Positions 16,574 through 24,054 of a DNA stretch of 32,743 bases are shown piece after piece; the stretch's first letter is position 1; each line of letters begins with the position of its first letter. A model generated the notes under the pieces. That model worked only from the letters and a program-made list of their open reading frames with translations, was not told the origin of the DNA and ran no database searches. Both the position numbers and the translations under genes were made by a program. The DNA is from an uncultured Rhodospirillaceae bacterium (GTDB taxonomy: Bacteria > Pseudomonadota > Alphaproteobacteria > SP197). The stretch is taken from NCBI GenBank assembly GCA_937880925.1, contig CALGGB010000240.1, positions 1-32,743 of the forward strand, written 5' to 3'.

Positions 16574-16878
16574 TGGCAACCCTGACGATCGTTTACTGGC
16601 GCGACATTCCGGCCCAGGTCATCGCCAAGGCCGGACGCACCACGGCCAAGCGCGTGCTGACCGAGCGCTTCGAGAAGTCGATCGATCAGTCGGCCATGCG
16701 CGCCAAGCTGCGCGATACCGACTCCTATCTGGAGCACTGGCGCCGCGGCGAACCGATCGCCTGCGGCGACGATCTGGAGGCCGAGGCCGAGGCCCTGGCC
16801 GCCAGACTGGAAGCCGAATACAGCGACGACGTGCTCGTCGCCTACATCAAGAACGGCGGCCTGAAGCCCGCCGAGTGA
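16573..16878 (+). CDS. Small 'virulence factor' family protein (PF13769-like), function unknown
   Basis: A 101-residue protein. Its first third, TLTIVYWRDIPAQVIAKAGR, followed by an alkaline RTTAKRVLTERFEKSIDQSA, resembles small alphaproteobacterial proteins annotated only as virulence factor (PF13769). The name probably says nothing about its role here. The middle contains DTDSYLEHWRRGEPI and the C-terminus is acidic and helical (EAEAEALAARLEAEY). No signal peptide or membrane segment is present. It shares one base with the DUF1638 stop and ends 17 bp before metF. From position it may be an accessory subunit of the methyl-transfer or MetF system; that is inference. Confidence 0.75.
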   Translation: MATLTIVYWRDIPAQVIAKAGRTTAKRVLTERFEKSIDQSAMRAKLRDTDSYLEHWRRGEPIACGDDLEAEAEALAARLEAEYSDDVLVAYIKNGGLKPAE

Positions 16879-16895
16879 GACAGGGGACGAGAGCG

Positions 16896-17801
16896 ATGAA
16901 GACCAAGGGCAATCTGGAAGCCAAGCTGGCGCGCGGCGAATTTGTCATCACCGCCGAAACGACGCCGCCCGACGGCGCCGACGAGCAGAGCGTGATGGAC
17001 AAGGTCGGCTGCCTGAAGGGCCTGGTCGACGCGGTCAACGTCACCGACGGCGCCGGCGCACGCAGCCACATGTCGGCCTTTGCCTGTGCGGCGATCATGG
17101 CCAAGAACGGCATCGAGCCGGTGCTGCAGTTCACCGTGCGCGACCGCAACCGTCTCGCTATCCAGGGCGAGTTCATCGGCGCCCCCGCCATGGGCATCCC
17201 CAACATCCTGTGCCTGCATGGCGATGCCATCACCAACGGCGACCAGCCCGATGCCAAGCCGGTCGAGGACGTCGACAGCAAGGGCCTGATGTCGATGGCG
17301 CGCATGCTGCGCGACGAAGGCAAGCTGCCCTCGGGCCGCGAGATCAACCCCGCGCCCGGCCTGCTGATCGGTGCGGCCGACACGCCGCGTGATCCTGACG
17401 CCAGCTTCAAGCCCACCGGCCTGCAAGGCAAGATCGACGCCGGCGCGGATTTCTTCCAGACTCAGTTCGCCTACGACATCGAGGTGCTCAGGCGCTACAT
17501 GGCGGTGCTCAACGATGCCGGCATCACCGAGCAGGCGCATTTCATCGTCGGTGTCGGGCCGCTGATCTCGGCCAAGTCGGCACGCTGGATGACCGAGAAC
17601 CTGTTCGGCGTCCACGTTCCCGACGCTGTCATCGCGCGCATCGAGGGTGCGCAAGACCAGAAGGCCGAGGGGCGCAAGATCTGCGCCGAGCTGGTCGAGC
17701 AGTTCAAGGAGATCAAGGGCATCAGCGGCGCCCACCTCATGGCCCCGCGCGGCGAAAAGGCGATCGCCGAGACCCTCACCGAATACAAGCTGCGCGGCTA
17801 G
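16896..17801 (+). CDS. metF: Methylenetetrahydrofolate reductase-like protein (MetF, first copy)
   Basis: A 301-residue FAD-dependent TIM-barrel protein. MetF interconverts 5-methyl-THF and 5,10-methylene-THF; here it probably runs in the oxidative direction to drain methyl groups from the corrinoid pathway. The family pattern is clear: FVITAETTPPDGADEQSVMD (Glu early in the barrel), VNVTDGAGARSHMSAFACAA, QFTVRDRNRLAIQGEFIGA, NILCLHGDAITNGDQPDAKP, then DAGADFFQTQFAYDIEVLRR and HFIVGVGPLISAKSARWM. The ATG at 16896 is 17 bp after the preceding stop with purine-rich GGGGACGAGAG before it. It lacks a fused C-terminal domain; a separate MetV is encoded next, as in the MetVF enzymes of acetogens. 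Confidence 0.92.
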   Translation: MKTKGNLEAKLARGEFVITAETTPPDGADEQSVMDKVGCLKGLVDAVNVTDGAGARSHMSAFACAAIMAKNGIEPVLQFTVRDRNRLAIQGEFIGAPAMGIPNILCLHGDAITNGDQPDAKPVEDVDSKGLMSMARMLRDEGKLPSGREINPAPGLLIGAADTPRDPDASFKPTGLQGKIDAGADFFQTQFAYDIEVLRRYMAVLNDAGITEQAHFIVGVGPLISAKSARWMTENLFGVHVPDAVIARIEGAQDQKAEGRKICAELVEQFKEIKGISGAHLMAPRGEKAIAETLTEYKLRG

Positions 17802-17828
17802 CCGGCCGCGTTTCCAGGAGTGGTGCCC

Positions 17829-18314
17829 ATGCGCGCCGTTCGTCATTGGTCCGTTCGCAATGCCAGAGGCCTGATGCGCCTCTACGACCTGTTTCAGGGC
17901 GCCATCGTCGCCATGGAGCCTGTCGTGCGCCGGATCGGCTACGACCGCCTGGAAAAGCCGGTCGCCGCGGTGGAGCACGTCATCAAGGGCGCCATGTTCG
18001 ACTGCCAGATGTGCGGCCAGTGCGCGCTTTCCTCAACCGGAATGTCGTGCCCGATGAACTGCCCCAAGAACCTGCGCAACGGCCCTTGCGGCGGCGTCCG
18101 CGCGGACGGCCACTGCGAGGTCAAGCCCGACATGCCCTGCGTCTGGGTCAAGGCCTGGGCCGGCGCCCAGCAGATGATGAGCGAGAACATCCTGGACGTG
18201 CAGTTGCCGGTCGACAACCGGCTGAAGGGCAAGTCGTCCTGGCTGCGCATCATCCGCGAGATCAAGGCAGGCAGCCTGCCCAAGCCGCATTCCTCGGCAA
18301 GGAAGGCGGCATGA
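17829..18314 (+). CDS. metV: MetV-like cysteine-rich partner of MetF (PF12225)
   Basis: A 161-residue protein of the methylenetetrahydrofolate reductase C-terminal family (PF12225). Eight cysteines are packed in about 46 residues: Cys59, 62, 65, 74, 78, 87, 96 and 104 (FDCQMCGQC, MSCPMNCPKN, NGPCGGVRADGHC, MPCVW). In acetogens MetV forms a complex with MetF and carries metal centres; the same is likely here, with an iron-sulfur cluster as the probable cofactor. The start is the ATG at 17829, eight bases after AGGAG; two GTG codons just upstream overlap that site and are less likely. Its TGA overlaps the start of the second MetF (ATGA). It lies between two metF genes, so it could serve either or both. 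Confidence 0.88.
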   Translation: MRAVRHWSVRNARGLMRLYDLFQGAIVAMEPVVRRIGYDRLEKPVAAVEHVIKGAMFDCQMCGQCALSSTGMSCPMNCPKNLRNGPCGGVRADGHCEVKPDMPCVWVKAWAGAQQMMSENILDVQLPVDNRLKGKSSWLRIIREIKAGSLPKPHSSARKAA

Positions 18315-19405
18315 CGATCGAAGAGGAAGAGGGCATCGGCACCGGTCCACTCAACGACGGACCGGCCTATCCCGAAATGATCGATCCGGGTCCGATCGAC
18401 CCGGCCGCCCCGCTTGAACCCTTGCCCGGCCACAGCTCCCGCGGGCGCCTGGAGCGCATCCTCCGCGCCGGCGAGTTCGCCGTCACGGCCGAGCTCTCGC
18501 CGCCTGACAGCGCCGATCCCGTGGATGTCTTCGATCGCGCCGCGATCTTCGATGGCTGGGTCGATGCGATCAACGCGACCGACGGTTCGGGCGCCAACTG
18601 CCACATGTCGAGCGTTGGCGTCTGCGCCCTGCTGACCCGCGTCGGCTACGCCCCGGTGATGCAGATTTCGGGCAGAGACCGCAACCGCATCGCCATCCAG
18701 GGCGACGTGCTCGGCGCCTCCGCCATGGGTGTCGCCAACATTCTGTGCCTGACCGGCGACGGCGTGCAGTGCGGCGACCACCCGGAGGCCAAGCCCGTCT
18801 TCGACATGGACTGCATGGCCACGCTCGAGACCATCCGCGCGATGCGCGACGAGAGCCGTTTCGCCTCGGGCCGCAAGCTCGACAAGGCGCCCGACATCTT
18901 CATCGGCGCGGCCGCCAATCCCTTCGCCCAGCCCTACGACTTCCGGCCCCTGCGCCTGGCCAAGAAGATCGCCGCGGGCGCCCAGTTCGTGCAGACCCAG
19001 TACTGCTACGACATCCCGATGTTGAAGACCTATATGGAGCGCGTGCGCGATATGGGTCTGCATGAGAAATGCTTCATTCTCGTCGGCGTCGGTCCACTGG
19101 CCTCCGCCAAGGCCGCGCGCTGGATCCGCTCGAACGTGCCGGGCGTACACATCCCCGACAGCATCGTTGCGCGCCTCGAGGGCGCCGCAAAGCAGAAGGA
19201 GGAAGGCAAGCGCCTGTGCATCGACCTGATCCAGGAGATCAGGGAGATCGAGGGCGTTTCCGGCATTCACCTCATGGCCTACCGTCAGGAAGAGTCGGTG
19301 GCAGAGATCATCTCGGAATCGGGCGTCCTGCGTGACCGCAAGCCCCATTCCGTCAATCCCGTCATTCCACACTACATGCAACAGAGGTTCAGGGTTCCGT
19401 CATGA
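18311..19405 (+). CDS. Methylenetetrahydrofolate reductase-like protein with N-terminal extension (MetF, second copy)
   Basis: A 364-residue protein, paralogous to the MetF 1.4 kb upstream but with about 50 extra residues in front. The extension is acidic and proline-rich (MTIEEEEGIGTGPLNDGPAY, then PGPIDPAAPLEPLPG). The barrel begins at RLERILRAGEFAVTAELSPP. Conserved segments are INATDGSGANCHMSSVGVCA, QISGRDRNRIAIQGDVLGA, NILCLTGDGVQCGDHPEAKP, AAGAQFVQTQYCYDIPMLKT and CFILVGVGPLASAKAARWIR. The ATG overlaps the metV stop by four bases, so it may be the preferred MetV partner. Two complete MetF-like proteins in one operon suggest a heteromer or a division of labour, for example one NAD(P)H- and one ferredoxin-linked. 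That is not visible in the sequence. Confidence 0.9.
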   Translation: MTIEEEEGIGTGPLNDGPAYPEMIDPGPIDPAAPLEPLPGHSSRGRLERILRAGEFAVTAELSPPDSADPVDVFDRAAIFDGWVDAINATDGSGANCHMSSVGVCALLTRVGYAPVMQISGRDRNRIAIQGDVLGASAMGVANILCLTGDGVQCGDHPEAKPVFDMDCMATLETIRAMRDESRFASGRKLDKAPDIFIGAAANPFAQPYDFRPLRLAKKIAAGAQFVQTQYCYDIPMLKTYMERVRDMGLHEKCFILVGVGPLASAKAARWIRSNVPGVHIPDSIVARLEGAAKQKEEGKRLCIDLIQEIREIEGVSGIHLMAYRQEESVAEIISESGVLRDRKPHSVNPVIPHYMQQRFRVPS

Positions 19406-20310
19406 CCGAGACCGTTATCAGTTCGGCGACCAAGACCGTCGTCATCGGCTTCGACCGCCCCTTCACGGTGATCGGCGAGCGCATCAATCCCACGGGCCGC
19501 AAGAAGCTCGCCGAGGAGATGGCCGCGGGCGACTACAGTCGCGTGCAATCCGACACCATAGCCCAGGTCGAGGCCGGCGCCCACATGCTGGACGTCAATG
19601 CCGGTGTGCCTTTGGCCGACGAGCCGCAGATGCTCTACGATTCGATCAAGCTGGTGCAGTCGCTGACCGACATCCCGCTCTCCATCGACAGCTCGATTGT
19701 CGCCGCCCTGGAAAAGGGCCTGGAAGCCTATTCGGGCAAGGCGCTGGTCAATTCCGTCACGGGCGAGGAAGAGCGCCTGGAAGTGGTGCTGCCGCTGGTC
19801 GCCAAGTACGGCGCCGCGGTTGTGGCGATCTCCAATGACGAAACCGGCATCTCCGAGGATCCCGACGAGCGCTTCGCCGTCGCCAAGAAGATCGTCGAGC
19901 GTGCCCAGGACTACGGCATCAAACCCTGCGACGTCGTCGTCGATCCGCTGGTCATGCCGATCGGCGCCATCGGTCAGGCCGGCCGTACCGCCTTCACCAT
20001 CATCCGCCGCCTGCGCGAGGAGCTGAAGGTCAACACGACCTGCGGCGCTTCGAACATCTCCTTCGGCCTGCCCGCCCGCCCGGCGCTCAACGCCGCCTTC
20101 CTGACCATGGCCGCGGCCAGCGGCATGACCTCGGCCATCACCAATCCGCTGGAGCCCGAGATTATGTCGGCGCTGCGCGCGGCCGACGTGATGAACGGCG
20201 TCGACAAGAACTGCCGCACCTGGATTTCGCTCAACTCGGGCCACGGCAACCAGGGGGCCGCGATCTCCGATGCCCGCGCCAAGCGCCGGGAAGGACGCCG
20301 CCGGTCGTGA
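19402..20310 (+). CDS. Methyltetrahydrofolate:corrinoid methyltransferase (MtgA/AcsE/MtrH-like pterin-binding enzyme)
   Basis: A 302-residue pterin-binding TIM barrel (PF00809). It should transfer the methyl group between the methylated corrinoid protein and tetrahydrofolate. Motifs: FTVIGERINPTGRKKLAEEM (22-41), HMLDVNAGVP (61-70), LSIDSSIVAALEKGL (93-107), NSVTGEEE (117-124) and CGASNISFGLP (214-224), where the Asn matches the pterin-contacting residue of AcsE-type enzymes. The ATG overlaps the preceding stop (ATGA). The C-terminus, RAKRREGRRRS, is strongly basic and looks like a tail beyond the barrel. Known glycine betaine systems use such a protein (MtgA) to pass methyl from MtgC to THF, which fits this operon. 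The stop overlaps the next start (GTGA). Confidence 0.92.
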   Translation: MTETVISSATKTVVIGFDRPFTVIGERINPTGRKKLAEEMAAGDYSRVQSDTIAQVEAGAHMLDVNAGVPLADEPQMLYDSIKLVQSLTDIPLSIDSSIVAALEKGLEAYSGKALVNSVTGEEERLEVVLPLVAKYGAAVVAISNDETGISEDPDERFAVAKKIVERAQDYGIKPCDVVVDPLVMPIGAIGQAGRTAFTIIRRLREELKVNTTCGASNISFGLPARPALNAAFLTMAAASGMTSAITNPLEPEIMSALRAADVMNGVDKNCRTWISLNSGHGNQGAAISDARAKRREGRRRS

Positions 20311-22328
20311 GCGAAGATCCCCTCGTCGTTTTCACCCCCTCGGGCCGGCGCGGCCGCTTCCGCCGCGGCACGCCGCTGCTGCAGGCCGCGCGCGAACTGG
20401 GCGTCGATCTGGATTCGGTCTGCGGCGGACGCGGCATCTGCACCCGCTGCCAGGTCAACATCGGCGACGGCGAGTTCGCCAAGCACGGTATCGTTTCCAA
20501 CAACGATCACCTGACGCCGTTCACCGATGCCGAGCAGCGCCAGCAGGCCGACGGGCGGCTGGCCGAGGGCCGGCGCCTTTCCTGCCAGGCGCGCATCGGC
20601 GGCGACCTTCTGGTCGATGTGCCGCCCGAAAGCCAGATGCACCGGCAGATCGTGCGCAAGCGCGCCGATGCCCGTGTCGTCGAACTCGACCCCGTTGTGC
20701 GCCCGATGTACGTCGAGATTGCCCCGCCCGACATGAACGAGCCGGCAGCCCATCTGCGCCGCCTCGAGACGGCGCTGAAGGAAACCTGGGGCGTCGAGAT
20801 CAACGGTGTCGACGTCCATGTCCTGCGCAAGCTGCACAAGACGCTGGAGGATGGCGACTACAAGGCAACGGTGATGGTCCGGCGCGGCAAGCGCATCGTC
20901 GACATCCGTCCCGGCTTCCACGACAAGATCTACGGTCTGGCGACCGACGTCGGCTCCACGACCATCGCCATGCATCTCTGCGACCTGCTGACCGGCGAGG
21001 TGCTCGCCTCCGCCGGGCGCATGAATCCGCAGATCCGCTACGGCGAGGACCTGATGAGCCGGGTCAGCTACGCCATGATGAACGAGGGTGGCGCCGAGCT
21101 GATGACCCGCGCCGTGCGTGACGCGCTCAACGATCTCGCCCAGGAAGTCGCGGCCGAGGCGCGCGTGCCCGTTACCGACATCATGGAGGTGACGATCGCG
21201 GGCAATCCCGTGATGCATCACCTGGTTCTGGGGCTCGATCCCACGCCCCTGGGCTTTGCCCCCTTCGCGCTGGCGACCGACGACGCCACCATCATGCTGG
21301 CCAGCGACATCGACCTGATGCTGAACACGGGGTCGCGTATCTATGTGCTGCCCTGCATCGCCGGCCACGTTGGCGCCGATGCCGCGGGCGTCGTCCTCTG
21401 CGAGATGCCCTACAAGGCCGAGGAGATGACGCTGATCGTCGATGTCGGCACCAATGCCGAGATCGTGCTGGGCGACAAGAACCGCCTGCTGGCGGCCTCC
21501 TCGCCCACGGGTCCGGCCTTCGAGGGCGCGCAGGTGAGTTCCGGCCAGCGCGCCGCACCCGGCGCCATCGAGCGCGTGCGCATCGATCCCGAAACCCTGG
21601 AGCCCCGCTTCAAGGTGATCGGCGACGACCGCTGGTCGAACGAGGAAGGCTTCGATGCCCGCCCTACCGGCATCTGCGGTTCGGGCATCATCGAGGTGCT
21701 GGCCGAAATGTATCTGGCCGGTCTGATCACGACCGACGGCGTGATCGATGGCGGCATGGCCAGCCGCACGCCGCGCATCATCGCCCAGGATCGCACCTTC
21801 GCCTATGTCCTCCACGAGGGTGCCCAGACCATCACGATCACCCAGAACGACGTGCGCCAGATCCAGCTCGCCAAGGGTGCGCTTTATGCCGGCGCGCGCC
21901 TGCTGATGGATCACATGGGCATCGACACGGTTGAGCGGATCACCCTGGCGGGCGCCTTCGGCAGCCACATCGACACCAAGTACGCCATGCTGCTGGGCAT
22001 GATTCCCGACTGCGACCTTGCCAAGGTCGGCTCGGCGGGCAATGCCGCGGGCACCGGCGCGCGCATCGCCCTGCTCAACGGCAAGCTGCGCAAGGAACTG
22101 GAGGAACAGGTCCGCCGCATCGAGAAGATCGAGACCGCGGTGGAACCGAAGTTCCAGGAGCACTTCGTCGACGCCATGGCGATCCCGCACAAGACCGCGA
22201 GCTATCCCAACCTGACCAAGGTCGTCACCTTGCCCGAACCGAAGTTCTCGGCAGCGGACGTCGAGGACGGCGGCCGCCGCAGGCGCCGCCGCGAAGGTCG
22301 GGGATCGCGGGACGAAGCCGCACAGTAG
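20307..22328 (+). CDS. ASKHA-domain [2Fe-2S] corrinoid activation protein (RACo/RamA-like)
   Basis: A 673-residue ATP-dependent activator that reduces accidental Co(II) to Co(I) on the corrinoid protein. A ferredoxin-type domain comes first, with Cys39, Cys45, Cys48 and Cys93 (VCGGRGICTRC, LSCQAR), the spacing of RACo [2Fe-2S] clusters rather than the 2[4Fe-4S] of RamA. A linker and middle domain follow, then the ASKHA ATPase core: YGLATDVGSTTIAMHLCDL (209-227), LIVDVGTNAEIVLG, ICGSGIIEVLAEMYLAG and ITLAGAFGSHIDTKYAM. The start is GTG 20307, whose GTGA overlaps the previous stop. The protein ends in a very basic tail (DGGRRRRRREGRGSRDEAAQ) not typical of RACo. Only nine bases separate its stop from the convergent TetR gene, and no terminator fits there. 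Confidence 0.93.
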   Translation: MSEDPLVVFTPSGRRGRFRRGTPLLQAARELGVDLDSVCGGRGICTRCQVNIGDGEFAKHGIVSNNDHLTPFTDAEQRQQADGRLAEGRRLSCQARIGGDLLVDVPPESQMHRQIVRKRADARVVELDPVVRPMYVEIAPPDMNEPAAHLRRLETALKETWGVEINGVDVHVLRKLHKTLEDGDYKATVMVRRGKRIVDIRPGFHDKIYGLATDVGSTTIAMHLCDLLTGEVLASAGRMNPQIRYGEDLMSRVSYAMMNEGGAELMTRAVRDALNDLAQEVAAEARVPVTDIMEVTIAGNPVMHHLVLGLDPTPLGFAPFALATDDATIMLASDIDLMLNTGSRIYVLPCIAGHVGADAAGVVLCEMPYKAEEMTLIVDVGTNAEIVLGDKNRLLAASSPTGPAFEGAQVSSGQRAAPGAIERVRIDPETLEPRFKVIGDDRWSNEEGFDARPTGICGSGIIEVLAEMYLAGLITTDGVIDGGMASRTPRIIAQDRTFAYVLHEGAQTITITQNDVRQIQLAKGALYAGARLLMDHMGIDTVERITLAGAFGSHIDTKYAMLLGMIPDCDLAKVGSAGNAAGTGARIALLNGKLRKELEEQVRRIEKIETAVEPKFQEHFVDAMAIPHKTASYPNLTKVVTLPEPKFSAADVEDGGRRRRRREGRGSRDEAAQ

Positions 22329-22337
22329 GGGCCAAAT

Positions 22338-22988
22338 CTAGCGCTCCTGCTGTCGGCTCCGGCTGGCGGCAATGCCAAGCTGGTGATCGATGTAGTCGTG
22401 GCACAGGGCCACTGCCTTCTGGCGCGTGGTCGCGCCCGCGCCGATGGAAAGCTCCAGCCACAGACCGTCGATCAGGGCGATGAGGCCGGTCGCCGCGCCT
22501 TCCGCGTCGATCTCCGTGCCGAGCTTGCGCGCGGCCTCTCGGAAATGGTGGAGCGAACGGTTGCGGTAGCCGACGTAGAGCTGGCGGTTGGCGTCGCGCA
22601 CGGCGGTGTTGAACCGGACCTCGTGCCACAGGGCAAGGAACGCCGAGCGTGACGTCTCCGTGAACACCTGGGACGAGAACATCGCCCTGGGAACGGCCTT
22701 CAGGCGCACCACGGGGTCATCCCCCGCTTTTTCAACCTGCTGGGCAACATCCCGGGCGACCGTGTTGAACAGGTGGTCCAGGGCGGCAACCAGAAGTTCA
22801 TCCTTGCTGGCGTAGTAATGCCCGATCAGGCCATGGCTGGTGCCGGCTGCAGCCGTGATGGCGCGCACCGTGGCGCCCGCCACACCCTTCTCGGCAAGCA
22901 GCGCGATTGTCGCCTCCATCAGCTTCAGGCGGCGGTACTCGTTGATCTCCGGCTGTGTGCCCGGCCGTTTGCGCGCTGTCGTCGCCAC
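22338..22988 (-). CDS. TetR-family repressor, BetI-like
   Basis: A 216-residue one-component repressor. The N-terminal HTH is around 38-58 (ATVRAITAAAGTSHGLIGHY), followed by YASKDELLVAALDHLF. The C-terminal half has the BetI-type ending GLIALIDGLWLELSIGAGAT and HDYIDHQLG; BetI senses choline or betaine-related compounds. I prefer the GTG at 22988, which sits five bases after GGGAGG; an ATG six codons earlier (23006) would place that sequence inside the gene. The divergent neighbour is a PhyH-family oxygenase, with a perfect palindrome between them that is probably this protein's operator. The gene converges on the corrinoid operon end. A ligand of the quaternary-amine type is likely but inferred. 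Confidence 0.85.
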   Translation of the reverse strand: MATTARKRPGTQPEINEYRRLKLMEATIALLAEKGVAGATVRAITAAAGTSHGLIGHYYASKDELLVAALDHLFNTVARDVAQQVEKAGDDPVVRLKAVPRAMFSSQVFTETSRSAFLALWHEVRFNTAVRDANRQLYVGYRNRSLHHFREAARKLGTEIDAEGAATGLIALIDGLWLELSIGAGATTRQKAVALCHDYIDHQLGIAASRSRQQER

Positions 22989-23047
22989 GCTTTCCTCCCG
23001 TTCCATGGCGCAGTCTATCCCGATCGCCGCTCCGCGCCATCCAGGAA

Positions 23048-23063
23048 CTGGACAACTGTCCAG
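23048..23063. promoter_or_regulatory. Palindrome CTGGACA-AC-TGTCCAG, candidate TetR operator
   Basis: A perfect 7-bp-arm inverted repeat lies 60 bases from the TetR start and 66 bases from the divergent PhyH start. Size and symmetry suit a TetR dimer that represses both its own gene and the oxygenase gene. I saw no second copy in the window. Confidence 0.55.
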
Positions 23064-23128
23064 CACTTTGCGAGGTTCGATCGCAGCCGGCGACATCTCT
23101 GCGCCACGCCCTTAACGAGGAGCAAGCC

Positions 23129-23962
23129 ATGACCGACCTGACCCGCCTTGCAGGCAATGCCGATCCGGGCGCGATCTGCGCCGCACTGGATGAGGCCGGC
23201 GTCGTCATCGTGGAGGACTTCTTCGATGCCGCCTGGCTCGCCCGCTATAACGGCGAGGTTCAGCCCTTCATCGACAACCACAAGCGGACCTACACCGGCG
23301 TCGACGTCTTCGACGATTTCCTCGGCCACCACACGGTGCGCCTGCAGGGCCTGCCTGCCAAGACCCCTGCCCTGATCGACGCCCTGATCGATCCGCGCCT
23401 TTTGGCCGTCATGGACCACATGCTGCTCCCGGTCTGCACCGATTACATCCTCTCGGCGGCCGAACTGATCGAGATCCGCAAGAGCGAGACCGCCCAGCCC
23501 CTTCATACCGACAACAACTCCTGGCCGACGGCGATCCAGGGCATGGGTTCGCTCTGCGTCAACGCCATGATCGCGCTCACCGACTACACCGCCGACAACG
23601 GCGCCACCCTGGTTGTGCCCGGCAGCCACCTGTGGTCGAAGGGCCGCGTGCCCGGCCCCGAGGATATCGTGCCGGCGGCGATGCCCGCGGGCTCGGTGGC
23701 GATCTTCGGCGGCGAGACCATCCATGCCGGCGGCACCAGCACCTCCGACAACATCCGCCGCGGCCTTTCGGTCTCCTATTGCGCCGGCTGGCTGCGTCCG
23801 GTGGAGAACTGCTATCTCAACCTGACCGTCGAGCAGGTCGCCGCCATGCCCGAGCGCGCCCAGGAACTTCTGGGCTTCGACGTCTATGACGGCACGGGGC
23901 GCGGCAATGGCGTGCTCGGCTACTACGAGATGGGCAATCCGAAGGACCTGTTCAGGACCTGA
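23129..23962 (+). CDS. Phytanoyl-CoA dioxygenase (PhyH)-family Fe(II)/2-oxoglutarate oxygenase
   Basis: A 277-residue cytosolic non-haem iron oxygenase. The facial triad is visible: His126 and Asp128 in AQPLHTDNNSWPT, and His199 in GGETIHAGGTS. An arginine about eleven residues later (IRRGLSVSYC) is the likely 2-oxoglutarate binder. GATLVVPGSHLWSKGR is the typical strand and turn before the distal histidine. PhyH-family enzymes hydroxylate many small substrates, including ectoine and acyl-CoAs; this one cannot be assigned. The ATG at 23129 follows GAGGAG with six-base spacing. It is divergent from a BetI-like repressor, suggesting induction by that repressor's ligand. A hairpin follows its stop. 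Confidence 0.85.
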   Translation: MTDLTRLAGNADPGAICAALDEAGVVIVEDFFDAAWLARYNGEVQPFIDNHKRTYTGVDVFDDFLGHHTVRLQGLPAKTPALIDALIDPRLLAVMDHMLLPVCTDYILSAAELIEIRKSETAQPLHTDNNSWPTAIQGMGSLCVNAMIALTDYTADNGATLVVPGSHLWSKGRVPGPEDIVPAAMPAGSVAIFGGETIHAGGTSTSDNIRRGLSVSYCAGWLRPVENCYLNLTVEQVAAMPERAQELLGFDVYDGTGRGNGVLGYYEMGNPKDLFRT

Positions 23963-23968
23963 GAGGCG

Positions 23969-23996
23969 GCCGCGAGGCCGACATTGGCCACGCGGC
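23969..23996 (+). terminator. Hairpin after the PhyH-family gene
   Basis: GCCGCGAGGCC and GGCCACGCGGC pair as an 11-bp stem with one mismatch around the 6-base loop GACATT, starting seven bases after the stop. It lacks a T tract. The site lies between two convergent genes, where a terminator is expected. Confidence 0.4.
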
Positions 23997-24054
23997 GGTC
24001 ATCCACGAAGCGCTCAACGAGGTACGCCCGGTCGATGGACGCCGACGGCACGCT

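Noticed and set aside
16573-16878. A role in virulence for the small PF13769-like protein
   Set aside because: The name is inherited from a family label; the operon context is one-carbon metabolism and nothing else here suggests pathogenesis.
19974-22190. A long minus-strand open frame opposite RACo
   Set aside because: The plus-strand frame encodes an unambiguous RACo with cofactor motifs; the antisense product is Asp/His/Gly-rich and matches nothing I recognise.
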